64,000 bases of DNA from Cryptomeria japonica (Eukaryota > Streptophyta > Pinopsida > Cupressales > Cupressaceae): contig NC_081414.1 of the NCBI RefSeq assembly GCF_030272615.1, positions 824,890,396-824,954,395 of the forward strand, read 5' to 3'. Below the pieces are notes generated by a model that worked only from the letters and a program-made list of their open reading frames with translations, was not told the origin of the DNA and did not search any database. Position numbers and translations under genes: made by a program. Each line of letters begins with the position of its first letter. Position 1 is the first letter of the stretch. This document shows, piece after piece, positions 43,550-54,194 of this stretch.

Positions 43550-44736
43550 AGGCGAAACCTATGTATTCTTCCTAGGCTACTACCTTTGGGCTTACTTTGG
43601 AAACTTTGAACACATATATATTGGGAAATTTAGGTGACATGTATAGGTCTATTATAGGGCATAAAATATCATAAAGACTCCTTATGGTGACTTAAAATGG
43701 TGTAGCAACATACTATCATTGGATTTCTTACTCTTTTCAAACTAGGGAAGACACCACTTTCAATGATTTAAGCTATTTCAATTAAAACTCGTTTCAATCG
43801 ACCAACCTTTGACTTGGAAGGATTCTTATATAATTCTTGAGTTAATCCCATTTTTTCCCAACCCCAAACACACTTTGACACCTTCAAATGCATTTTGACA
43901 TCTCCTAAAACTTACTTCTAACATTGCCATACTCTGTCCTCTTAGGATAGTCATTTAAAACTCGATCAAACATTCATGAAATAGTTTGAAAATTTTAGCT
44001 ATGTTAGAATAATATAAGAAATAATCCTCCATAAAATTTCATGATTTTTCACCATGCCAATTTGAAAAAATGATTTTTTTTTCTCGAACTAGAAACCCTA
44101 GGCAGGGTTCCGGACTGCAGTCACTAAAATGGACATAACTTATTCAAATATTAACAAAATTGAACCAAAAAAAAAATATTAAACTATACTCACACATCCA
44201 TCTTTTCACATTGGTTTTAGTTTCATACTACCATACAAGTTCTTACTAGAGGGTTTTGCAGACTATTAACGCACAGAAAATATTTTTATTTTTTTACCTA
44301 TCTATACTAAAAATGCAATAAATTTCACAAAAGTCCATGAAATTTGATGAGACCAATTGAAAATGAAAGTAGATTCACAAAAATAACTTATCTAATCATT
44401 TTCATATCATGAAATGTGAAGTAAAATCCATACAAACCAAAAGAACAGTCTGCAACATGAGAAAAAATTCATAAATAATGTACAAAACAAAGATTTGTTC
44501 TTCTCTATTCTCTCTCCAACCCCCAAATTCGAGTTTGGGTGGAATTTAAATACATTTTGGTTCAGATGAACTAATTCAACCAACCCACCAATAATTATTC
44601 TTAACAAGTACATCAATTTGACAACTTTTACAAAAGTTGCTTGACAACTATTTGAGCAACATTGGCAATTTTTGAGCAATTTTTACAACGTTTGACCAAA
44701 TGACCCATAACTTTCCGAAATGACTCCAAATGATCA
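43550..44736. other. AT-rich stretch without recognised gene
   Basis: No coding similarity noticed on either strand. Runs of T and A are frequent. The small frame at 44679-44407 has no recognisable motif. It may be inserted sequence or a decayed part of H ORF2. Confidence 0.45.
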
Positions 44737-45283
44737 TTAATTGTCTAAAATGACCTTATTAACATGAAACAAAATATAAAAATACAAAAACTCAAAATTT
44801 GACTTATGGAGGCCTAATAGCCCTTTGGGAGCTCCTGCACCAAAACTCCTCAAATGTTCTGCAATCTGATGTGCAACTAGTCTGTCAAATTCCCAAAATA
44901 CCTTGCCAATTCTAGGAATCTCTTGCATGAAGTAGAAAAAAATAAATAATGATAGGCTTCCATATTTGAATGCATGCTTCTTTTCTTTTCATTGTTTCAG
45001 ATTCTCAAGGAATTGCAATTTAAACAACTCGCATAGATCACAGTCAATATTTTTCTCCAACATCTCATTAGCCATGTTTACTGTTGTGGATTAAATAAAG
45101 TTATCCCGATTGGTAAAGTAGATCTTATTACCAATCATCATATACTCATACTGAATGACAATATTCCCAACTGTGCTAATGGATAGAGAACACCCATCAA
45201 AAGCTACCTTGGTCAATTTCTCAACATCTTTGTTCTTGTAGCCTTAGGAGTTGGAAGTGCTCCCGAATCATTTAATCTGGTGA
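44737..45283 (-). pseudogene. H ORF2-like, middle part
   Basis: From 45283 leftward the minus strand reads LNDSGALPTPKATRTK, then NEMLEKNIDCDLCELFK, a stop, FKYGSLSLFIFFYF and IGKVFWEFDRLVAHQIAEHL. These align with Q ORF2 VKKGMKIDLCEVLLKN, LKFGSLLVCIFFYFEK and VGKVVWELHRPITHQI (Q1 about 11440-11670). One in-frame stop and small shifts are present. Insertion K starts immediately to the right. Confidence 0.7.
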
Positions 45284-46990
45284 CAACCTATTGGGACTCA
45301 TTAAAATTGAGTCAATTTTAGAGGCCCATTCAAATTTTTGCTTTGCATTTCCAAATGAGTTAGTCTGAATGGCCTAGTTAGAGAGAGAGCAAAATGGAGC
45401 CAATTGATTTTCAAAGGGTAAGGCTCAAGAATCATGTCCTGCACAAATGCAGATTTTATTGAGTAGCCTACTTTGAGTGCTTATATCTTTTTCCATGTTG
45501 ATCGTCATGAAGAATTTCAAAATGGATTGAATTCTATGTATAAAAGTGTACCTCCGTGAAAAATTTCAAGTCTTCATGAATTCATTTGCTCAGTTTTTGA
45601 AGCTCGAACTGTTTGCAGTTTGAATGTTTTGACAAGTCCCTTTTTCAGCACCTAGTCAAAGCCCTGTTTCACACAAGTGTAAAAGTTGCCTCAGTGAGTC
45701 TCATGCCAGAATGTTTGTTCCGGGCTATTTTTGGTATAAATGATGAGTCATGTTTCAAATTTAAAGCCTCTGCCAATCTGTTTGATCGGTTTTCAAAAGG
45801 GTTCATTGAACCATCATTTTCAGTCTTTCGCACTTTCATTGTCGTATCAGTAGATTGTGGCCATTTTCATGAGCACACCATTTGTACCCAGTCAGGATTT
45901 TGGTCAAACTGAGATTTCTAAGTTTTAATATACACTTCAAGGTACCTATGTTTCAAATTTGAGGGTCTACGGAGGTTGTTTGGTATTTTTGAGAAAGGCA
46001 TCATATGTTGCCAGAACATTGACTTCATCAGGTCCGCAGTGTCGACAAAGCTAGTTGGGAATTTTCGGAAATTAATATCTCTTCACTCGGGATTCATTTT
46101 GAAAAACCTCTTGGCAGAGTTCATCCTTGTATATCAGAGTACACACCTGTCAGATGGTGAGGTCCAGAAAGGTGTTTTGACCACTTTGAAAATTACGTCT
46201 TCGTGATTAAATGCGAAAGTGTGGCGTAATTGCCTGAAAGTTGCAAAACTCAGTCTGATGATCCGAAAATGATGCCGATCATTTCCAGAGGTGTGTTTAA
46301 GGTTCCTGAAGCTTTTCAGAGGTCAGTTGCATGAAAACGAATTTTTTTTTTAGTCAGTCCCACTTTGGGGCCCGACCTGACTTGTCGCTTTGTGTCTTTT
46401 AAGCAAGATTCAAATCATTATATTCAATCATATGTCATATCATGTAAGTATAAAGTAAGAGCATGTAGATTGATGTATTTCACAAGCAAGAAACATAATG
46501 GACAAAGGAGTAATACCAAATTTCAGAGAAAAATTCTTTAAAAGCATTCCACCATCAAAAAATCGATTTTGAGGTCTAGTACATCATGAATTTGCACTAC
46601 ATAATTTTTCCTCCTTTGTTGTAAAGGATAATTTTCTTTTTCCTAGTATGGAAAAGGAGGTGCTGACCTCAAAATAGGTGGGAAGCCAACATGGCTAATT
46701 GTTACTCCTAAATCATTGGCAGACTTGGAAGGGGGTTGCGTGGGTCTGTGGTATGACAAAGGTTTTGAAAATTTCCAACAATATACAATTAGCAGGCTTA
46801 AAGCCCAACCCTCCCACAATATGGTAAATGGTGTTTTAAAACTTAAATCAAATACAAATGGTGAAAGGAGGGTGGAGTGTGGCGTGGTTTGGGAAAATGG
46901 AAGAAGCTTCAACAAAATGCAATGGTAGATCAAAGCCAAGAGCTCCACGTGCCTCCCCATCTCCCTTTGCGTTGGCGTGAACCTTCTGCA

Positions 46991-47523
46991 ATGTGTGGAA
47001 TAGATGTCAATTTAGAATGTGGATCAGGCAAGGATGTTGTGCTACTGCTGGAGAGTCTAGTTTTGCCAATGAAGCCGTGAAGTTATTGCTTCAGTCAGGT
47101 GCTAATGTTAGTCATTTGGATGCTAATGGAAAGAGGATTGTGGATGTAACAATGGCTTCCCCAAAGCTTTCTAATGGAAAGGCTATGCTAGAATATATGC
47201 TAAGTTCAGGATGCCAGGCAAGTTCTTTCATGAAAATACCAAAATCAAGTTTCTGACAGTGGTTTCTCTTTGTCTCATATTGGATCTAAAACTTACAAAG
47301 ATTCACCTGGAGGAGGGCCTAACAGTCTATGGTTCTTCTCCTCCTCTTTCTTTGTCTCCAAAAGAACTGAGCTCTAAATATTTTTCCACATTTTTAAATG
47401 TTTTCTGAGTGCCCTTTTTCCCATCCTGGAGAAAATGCTAGAAGACGAGACCCTCAAAGGTATCACTATAGTTGTGTTCCTTGCCTTGAGTTTCGTAAAA
47501 GGTCTTGTAGGCTTGGTGATGGA
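46991..47523 (+). pseudogene. Captured fragment of a plant CCCH tandem-zinc-finger gene with ankyrin repeats
   Basis: Two separate parts of one plant protein family occur in order on the plus strand. At 46991-47210, IDVNLECGSGK, then after a frameshift EAVKLLLQSGANVSHLDANG and VDVTMASPKLSNGKAMLEYM, match the ankyrin region. At 47407-47523, ECPFSHPGENARRRDPQRYH and YSCVPCLEFRKRSCRLGDG match the start of the arginine-rich tandem CCCH module. In the family these proteins bind RNA and regulate stress responses. The last Cys and His of the second finger are missing, and stops lie between the two parts, so it is not functional. A VGLWY at about 46738 may be a relic of the upstream segment. Confidence 0.85.
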
Positions 47524-48067
47524 AAAGGAGCATGGCAGATTGCGTGGTGAATGAGGGGTTTCAGTCAAATAGAAGCAAATGGGTGTTTCCCCCAAATTCA
47601 ACGATGGCCAACATCCTCTTTCCTGCATGACATATAGAAGGGCAAAGTTAAAAGAAACCAGCATGATATTGATAAAGTTGATCCAAATTATTGCGGCTTT
47701 CATAAATCTCAATTGGTAGGTGGAAGGCATTATAAATTTCATGCAAATGTCCAAGATGCACCATTAAAGTTGCAGAGAAAGCTTCAAAAATGAAGTTCCA
47801 GGCTAAAACTATTTGTCCCACATTCGTTGGGCAAAGGAATATTATGATATTTATAACAAACACTCCACACAAGTATAATGTCAAAGCTCAAGAGGCTTTT
47901 GACACAAGGTGCTATGGGTGCCCAAGGTGGACCCCACGCGTGTGGGCGTGGATCCCAAGGAGACTGAAGAGGCTGACTGAGCAGCGATAGGTGGACCCCA
48001 TATAGGCACGAATCCTGAGGCAGGCAAATTTTGTAGAAAAAGGGCGGCTTAACCGGTGAAAAAGTTC

Positions 48068-48390
48068 AAGATGATCCAATGGTGCGTGCAATTTCGCAGG
48101 CCAAAGATGCTAACCGGTTAAGGGCTGCGAAATGGCAAAAAGCTCATGCCGAAAACACAGCGAAAATGAGGAGTTAAAGACCATGCAGCTTCGGGAGATC
48201 TAGCGGTCGGCACGACTTCACGAAAGCAAGATGCTCGTCGGTTAAGGTCCGCGAAATGGCGAAAAGCTCAGTGATGATTAAAGACCTGGTAGGTTCGAGA
48301 GATCCAACAGCTCGCGTGATTTTAGAGCCTGAAGATGCATGCCAGTTACCTATCGCAAAATGGTGAAAGCCAGGTGGCAAGTCTAGTTGG
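48068..48390. repeat. Three-unit diverged tandem repeat in K
   Basis: Units start near 48068, 48196 and 48300, each opening with agatc or agatgatcc and containing aagatgct or aagatgca, then a gtt-rich block (ccggttaagg, tcggttaagg, ccagttacct), then gcgaaatgg or gcaaaatgg and aaagc. Unit length falls from about 128 to about 90 bases. Confidence 0.7.
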
Positions 48391-49833
48391 TGATCCAGCA
48401 AGCGGGTCCCATTGAGGTGGCTATCCAGTGGTGGTGATGTGGCGCACAAGTGGCAGACACATGACGATGATGTGATGATGAGTAAGCATCTTGGTGGCAG
48501 ACACGTGGCAGAATGATGAGGTGTCATCCCAGATGGCGCCCAGTGGACCCCATTGACCAATCAGAGGTCACCACGTGGTAGGGCGTCAGGCCAAAATCAA
48601 AGGCAAAAATGGATGAAAAATTAAAATTAAATGTATAGTCTCAACTATACAAGAATTTTGAAAAATTTAAATGATTGGAGTCACATGAGTGATTAATTCG
48701 CTCAGAGGCTTATTTTTGGCCAAAATATGAAGTACTATATATTGCCGGAAAGCTCTCGAGAGGAGGAATGCAGTTATGGAGTTAGTGTCAACAAATATGG
48801 GATATCTCGAGAGAAGTTTCCATGGGAATGAAGAAGATATTTTTGCAGTTAGGGACAAAGGAGACACTTGGCATGTTCTGATGGATTATGATCTTTTCCC
48901 CTCTCTTTCTTATTCCCAATTCTTCTCAATTGTAGGGGTTCTAGTTTTTGAGAGATTTTCTCCAATGGAGAAATCCGAAATTGTAGGTTCTAGTGATGGC
49001 ATCTTTTTATTTTTGCAAATGACAGTGTGTTCTTCGAGGTTTTCAGTGTTGTCTTTGTTGTATGTTTGGTTTCAGTTTGCAGGTTTACACATATGCAAGG
49101 CATGTGTGAGTTCCCACAAAATTGTCTCCAAAATACCATTCAAGTTCATACAATTTCATTTTATCAAGGGTAATTTGGATTTGTTTCTTTTAGTCTTCTC
49201 TGAGAGTGTAATGTGTGTTTTTGGGCATTCTTCAAGGAAGGATTTAAATCCTGAAATCCCGCATTAGTGATTTTGAGTGTGTAAATTAGATATGTATGAG
49301 TATGGTTTTGTGACAGAGCAGAGGATTGTGTTAGTGTAAGGCATTAATACATGAGAATTTAATATATAAAATAACTAGTAACTGAGATCTCTCTTTCAGT
49401 TTTATGCATGACTCTGTGGCCTAGATAAGGCACTGGTCTTTTGTAACATTGAAGGGTTGTCAGAACATCATTTAAAAAATCAAATCAGAATATCTTTTTA
49501 TGTTTTATGTTATGTGGAAGTGTCCCTCCATCTCATGACTCAAACATTGTTGAGTTGTCAATGTAGATTTAGCCTATCTACAGTACCCTCCTTGTTTTTG
49601 AACCATTTATGAGATCTATCTACTTTATTGATGTCGTCATATGTGGGTAATGAGTTTGAATTTTAAGCATCAAAGATATATTCGCCTAGGTTTTGCAGAG
49701 CCTGAAGAGTAGAAGGATTCATATCCTTGTCATGTTGTCCAAGCCCTAAGGTTCTTCATAGATTGAACTGGCTACTTCATAGATCAATTGTAGGTGTACT
49801 TGGGTTAATCAGTTTTGATGAACAACACAACCT

Positions 49834-50271
49834 TCGTCATATTCTTTGTGATATATAATGGTTCTTCAAGCCATACAAAATCATCATGGAATCTTCTCAT
49901 TTCCATTCTAACTCATTTGTCATCCAAACAGAAATTTGGGAAATCATTCCACACATTCAACTTCTTTTCAACTAGGGTTCAAAATTCATATTTAATCTTG
50001 AAGTCATCTCCTATTAGCTTTTTTCCCCATAAACTTTGCATCTTTTTGTGGTCATATTCTTCCAATTTCAAATGTATGTAGCCCTAATATCTTTGGTCGG
50101 TAAAAATCCAAAGGGTATGCTAGATAGAGCACCCATCAGATCATTCTCAACCGATTTCTTGGGATATCTTTTGAAGCTTGGTTGGCATTGAGTGCTAATA
50201 TCAACAACAGTGGGTGTGGCCATTAATATAGATGCTAAAAATAACAAATTTGCAAGAAAAATACCTTTCAC
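49834..50271 (-). pseudogene. H ORF2-like, N-terminal part
   Basis: A minus-strand Met near 50222 opens MATPTVVDISTQCQPSFKRY, resembling the start of Q ORF2 in position and composition. Further on, RFHDDFVWLEEPLYITKN aligns with VHDDFMWLEEQPFKITKE of Q1. It ends at insertion K. Several stops lie between. Confidence 0.65.
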
Positions 50272-50541
50272 AAATTGTCAGGAAGCCCTAACCCTTGAAC
50301 CACCTTTTTGCTCTTTTTGCTTTCCTTCGCTTCGAGTGAGAAAAATAACTTACTGAATTCTCCTTTTAACCTTTTTCTATCCCACTTGCTCATAATAAAT
50401 GTACATTGAGAATATAGTACCGCTTTATTGTCTATTCACTCAGTCTGAGTCCATAGAGACCTTTTGGATGACCGCATTCTACTGCAGTTCAATGTTTTCC
50501 ATTGGAATCTTCACTATTTCGTGTGAATCAACATGTCATAA

Positions 50542-51180
50542 CTATAGCCTCACACTCTTTGATGGGGGAAATATATTTCTTGATTTTCTTCCCCTGAGCC
50601 AAAGCATCTTGATCCTAATTCTGGAACAGGTGTCTGTATTGAAGATAGGTGCAACCTCGACTTCCTTCTTCCACCAAATCTTCTTCATTTCAACCTTCAC
50701 ATCCTCATTATTGATTTTCTTTACCAAAACACTTGTTTTAGCTTCTCCATTTTTACAATCTCTTGTAATGTGTCCAGGATTGTTGCAGTTGTTGCATCTA
50801 TTATTTCTTTGACCTTACCTTGACCTATATTCGTTAGCCTTATGTCCAAACATTTTGCATGTATAGAAACAACCTTCAAAATAACTATTTCTATATCGAT
50901 CTATTATAGCATGATTTTTACATTGACTAGCTTTATGATTATAACTACTACAATTATAATATATACCAAAGAAAGATTTAACATTTTGGTTTATTCTATT
51001 TCTACATTCAAATTCTTCGTGACCTAGTTTAGTACAATTAAAATAATAACCATTAAAAGAGTGTTTCTTTTACTTACTTGTTATTGACCGACAACTTACC
51101 TTTGTCATCCTTAGTAGACCTTCTTTTCTTTTTTTCTTACATTGTGAGATTTCACCAGTTTCAAATCCTAAGCCATTTTT
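50542..51180 (-). pseudogene. H ORF1-like zinc-knuckle region
   Basis: The minus strand encodes a CNNCNNPGHITRDC knuckle near 50757-50800. It is followed by VKVEMKKIWWKKE, aligning with EEIKEKLKIIWKKKE just after the last knuckle of Q ORF1. Further Cys/His-rich codons lie toward 51060. Frame breaks are many. Confidence 0.6.
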
Positions 51181-51223
51181 GTTTTATAGAGACTTTTGCA
51201 CAGCTCACATCTCATCAAGCTTG

Positions 51224-51247
51224 ACTATCAATGACAACATTCTAACA
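51224..51247 (-). repeat. LTR-end repeat shared with 40491-40514
   Basis: 24 identical bases containing caatgacaacattctaaca, in the same orientation as the left copy. Read on the minus strand both end as LTR starts (TGTTAGAATG). On the right only this stub remains, so the 5' LTR of H is nearly all lost. Confidence 0.6.
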
Positions 51248-52339
51248 TGTAATATATAAATTTATGTAGTTAATTAGCTGAAAGATATTGGAACCTGTGC
51301 ATGCTTCATTAGTATGGTTCAATAGTTCAGTATTTCATCGACTACTCAACTCAAAGCATTTCCAACTCTCAAGGTGTTGTCTTTTGTGACATTAGCCAGT
51401 TTAGTTCATTCATGACCAGTGAATGGTAGAAGACATGAGAAGTGTGTTAGCACAATTTTTCGAGAGATGTAGGACCTTGCTAGAATTAAATGCAGTTAAT
51501 GACTTGATCCTTAAAATGGCTACCATCAATCTAACTTCTTTTTTGTCCCAAATGTGCAACCACAAGAGCTCTAAGTTTTCTAGGTCATGCAAGAGGTTGC
51601 AAAGAAGCAAAGAGATAGGTTAGAATCAATTTACCTCATTTATTTTATCTTCTCTCTTTAGAATGCTCTTTCCAAGTGAAATATTTTGATGGTCTTAAAT
51701 GTTTCTCCCATGGGCATGTGTAATATATTTCCCCAAGCATTTGCAAACTCACTTATTGAACTGTATTACTACAAATTTCTTTTGGTTGATTGTTTATTGT
51801 ACTCAAAATTTTGGTTCCCTCTAATGCCACCAAGAGTAGAAGAAGGCTCTGATGGTATGAAGTATATAAATGAGGGAGACACATGTCTCCTCGAAATCCA
51901 AAGAAGAATGTGGCATGGCTTTGGAAGTGTCATCTTTTATTTTGAGATCCTATTTAATTATCTTTATAACGGTTGTCCTCAAGAAGTACTTACTTTAATG
52001 ACAATTATTAAAACATGGCTATAAATTAGAATAGTAGAAAAAAACCTTCGGGGGGGGGCTCTGTTCTTTTTTGGGGGGTATCTTAAAGTGAATCTCTTTT
52101 TTTTTACTATTTTGGAGATGTTGATATAATTACTGAAGGAACAATTAATGAAAACTATCTGAATTGGTTATCTAAATATCTGAAAACAACCTCCAATTAA
52201 ATGACTATTATAATATCCAATCAAACATGCATCATTGATAACAAATGCTCAAATAAAATTTTAATCACTTCTGCATATAATAAGAAATTATCTAAATAGA
52301 GATATATTCCACATAAGAAGATTAAATCATCCGACAATC
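51248..52339. other. Unclassified AT-rich stretch
   Basis: No family recognised. A plus-strand frame at 51423-51623 and another at 51686-52024 are separated by a segment that could be read as an intron (aggttaga..ctttag), but neither shows a known domain. A run of nine G near 52052 lies within low-complexity sequence. Confidence 0.35.
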
Positions 52340-53248
52340 ATAACACACGGAACTTGCTCTCAATGAATGGTTTGCTGAAGATTTTTGCAATTTGATCTAA
52401 TTTGAGGAAATACTTCAGATCAGTGATCTTTTCATGAATCAACTCCCAAAAATAGTGCATGTGGATCTCAATATGCTTGCTCCTCTGATGATGGACCAGA
52501 TTGCGAGAGATCTGCATGGCAATTTGGTTGTCACAAAAGATGATTGTTGGCTTCTAAAGATAAATACCAAACTTGTTGACAATGTTTAGATGCCAAATAG
52601 CCTTATTAGAAGCATTAATTGCTCCACAATACTCAACCTCTTTAGATGAAAGAGAAATTATCGACTGCTTCTTGTTCGACCAACAAACTAGTTTGAAACC
52701 AAGAGAGAAGCAATATTTTGAAGTAGACATGTGATCTTGAGAATTGCTTACCCTATTTGAAGTCAAAATTTGTGCTTGTTGCATAGTAAATCCCATAACT
52801 ATGTGTACCCTGAATATAGTGAATAGTCCTCTTAGCTTCTTTCTAGTGTAGCTCATGGGGATATTGCATGAATTGAGAGACCATGCCTACAACATATGAA
52901 ATATTAGGTCTCTTTTGAGTCAAGTATATGAGACTACCAACAAGTTGTCGATATAAAGTACCATCAACTAAAGGTGAAGAACACTTAGCCTCAAGTTTGA
53001 CCCCAAAAAGAATGGATTCAATGTAGGCTTACAATCAACAATGCGAAATCTAGAGATCATATAAAGAGAATACTCGGGCTGTGTAAGGAATATCCCTGAC
53101 AAAGACTAAATGATCTCCATCCCCAAAAAGTAGTGAAAAAGGCCTAAGTCCATCACCAAGAAACTATTGTGAAGGGAAATTTTCACTACCTTGAATGGTG
53201 GATGAGTGACTCCATGTGATCAATGAGCCATCAACATAGAGAACCAAA
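52340..53248 (-). pseudogene. J: copia RT end and RNase H relic
   Basis: The minus strand has LYVDGSLIT at 53248, then the block for LVGSLIYLTQKRPNISYVVG, KKQSIISLSSKEVEYCGAIN, IIFCDNQIAMQISRN and a SKHIEIHMHYF segment, in order for RT end and RNase H of Ty1/copia. It differs clearly from A, B and D, so it is a separate older element. The E2 LTR begins directly at 53249, inside the RT. Stops and shifts are many. Confidence 0.8.
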
Positions 53249-54194
53249 TGTAATATGAAAAAATTAGGGTTTCACCATTATATGTGGTAAAATCACTAAT
53301 TTTTGCTTAGAGACCGTCACATTAGGGAAAGATAGAAATTTATAGATCTAGCCTTAGTAGATCTAGATTTTGATCAGATTCCAGGGGTTTCTAATGTACC
53401 TCTTATTTCCCTTTAAATTGAATTGATTTGATTAATGATGCTGAAATTAGGGTTAATGTATGTGAATGATCAGATCTATTCCTAGAAGGTCAACCTGAAT
53501 TTTTGGGACTAGAATGCTCGTCGACCTGGTTCTCTGAACTTTTCTCCTTCCAAAAGGGAATTTATTCATCTCTACAAATGATTTTGATCTTAAAAATTAC
53601 AGCTCTGTACTTGTTCCTGCACATAGTGGAGAAGGGAAAATGGTCGGGAATAGGATTTGCATTAAGTCAAACCTTGGTTTTGGAATTAACCATGAAATAG
53701 AATTGAAATGTAAATGAAGTACTATAATAGAAATAATTTTCTTTTGAGGGAAATGTTGAAAATGTCTGAAACACTAATGATATACCTTTTTAAGAAGTTT
53801 TATTTGTCTTCACAAGGAATTAGGGTTTTTTGTAGATAGTATTCATAAAACATAGAACATGAATGCCATATCCAATGCTTGAATCTTGACTTTACTTCTG
53901 CCCCAATACTTGAAAGAAGACTAATTGCTTTCTCACTTGAATTTTCTGGATATAATTGAGGACTTGAATTTTCTAATTGATTGCTTATGTTTGAAATGAG
54001 AGGGGCGGACCTCCTTTTATACATGTAAGTCAAAACACAAATTAATTTTTTGACATGATTCGACACAAGATCTTGGTTCCCACTCAAATCATGTTACTAT
54101 TATTAGGACCAAAAATGAGCCCTTTTAAAGAGGACTAGATAGTTGGGTGCCCTGGTCCCTGAGGACTAGAGAACCCAACATCTTGGTCTTGGAC
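53249..54194 (-). mobile_element. E2 3' LTR, inner part
   Basis: It starts tgtaatatgaaaaaatt after the J relic and shares blocks with the E 5' LTR (for example around 53560-53700). From 54129 it is the counterpart of position 1. It ends at F2, whose duplication tggac is at 54190-54194. Confidence 0.75.

Larger units (their letters stand above)
45289..49827. mobile_element. K: 4.5-kb insertion with captured gene fragment, TSD caacc
   Basis: It interrupts H ORF2 between TKVV and VTRLNDSG. The flanks carry caacc at 45284-45288 and 49828-49832. The unit starts TATTGGG and ends GAACAACA, compatible with LTR termini TGTTG..CAACA after one change. I see no primer site, clear polypurine tract or obvious pair of LTRs, so it is either a very long solo LTR or a non-autonomous element. 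It holds a CCCH zinc-finger gene fragment (46991-47523) and a tandem repeat (48068-48390). Other open frames in it (46643-46960, 47374-47884, 48776-49267) have no recognisable domain. Confidence 0.65.
40387..51247 (-). mobile_element. H: degraded relative of the Q family, minus strand
   Basis: An LTR end (40491-40514) with a polypurine tract beside it and the same 24 bases at 51224-51247 bracket this stretch. Inside, on the minus strand, are decayed zinc-knuckle sequence (51180-50542) and ORF2-like pieces at 50271-49834, 45283-44737 and 43549-42600 that follow Q ORF2 in order. B cut the left LTR at 40387, unit G sits next to the polypurine tract, and K splits ORF2. The match to Q is at protein level only, so H is much older or a separate family. 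Confidence 0.7.

Noticed and set aside
46643-46960. 105-codon minus-strand frame and overlapping plus-strand frame in K
   Set aside because: No domain. Only the VGLWY on the plus strand hints at the CCCH parent gene, which is too short to support a separate feature.
47374-47884. Minus-strand frames of 126 and 78 codons overlapping the CCCH fragment
   Set aside because: They are partly antisense to the recognised plus-strand CCCH sequence and show no motif of their own.
48776-49267. 163-codon plus-strand frame in K
   Set aside because: It is the longest clean frame in K but has irregular composition and no recognisable family. It is left as possible leader sequence.
51423-52024. Possible two-exon host gene
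   Set aside because: An intron-like boundary pair exists, but neither part shows a known domain and the coding signal is weak.
52050-52080. G-rich runs as a possible G-quadruplex
   Set aside because: Only isolated runs of G, without four evenly spaced tracts.
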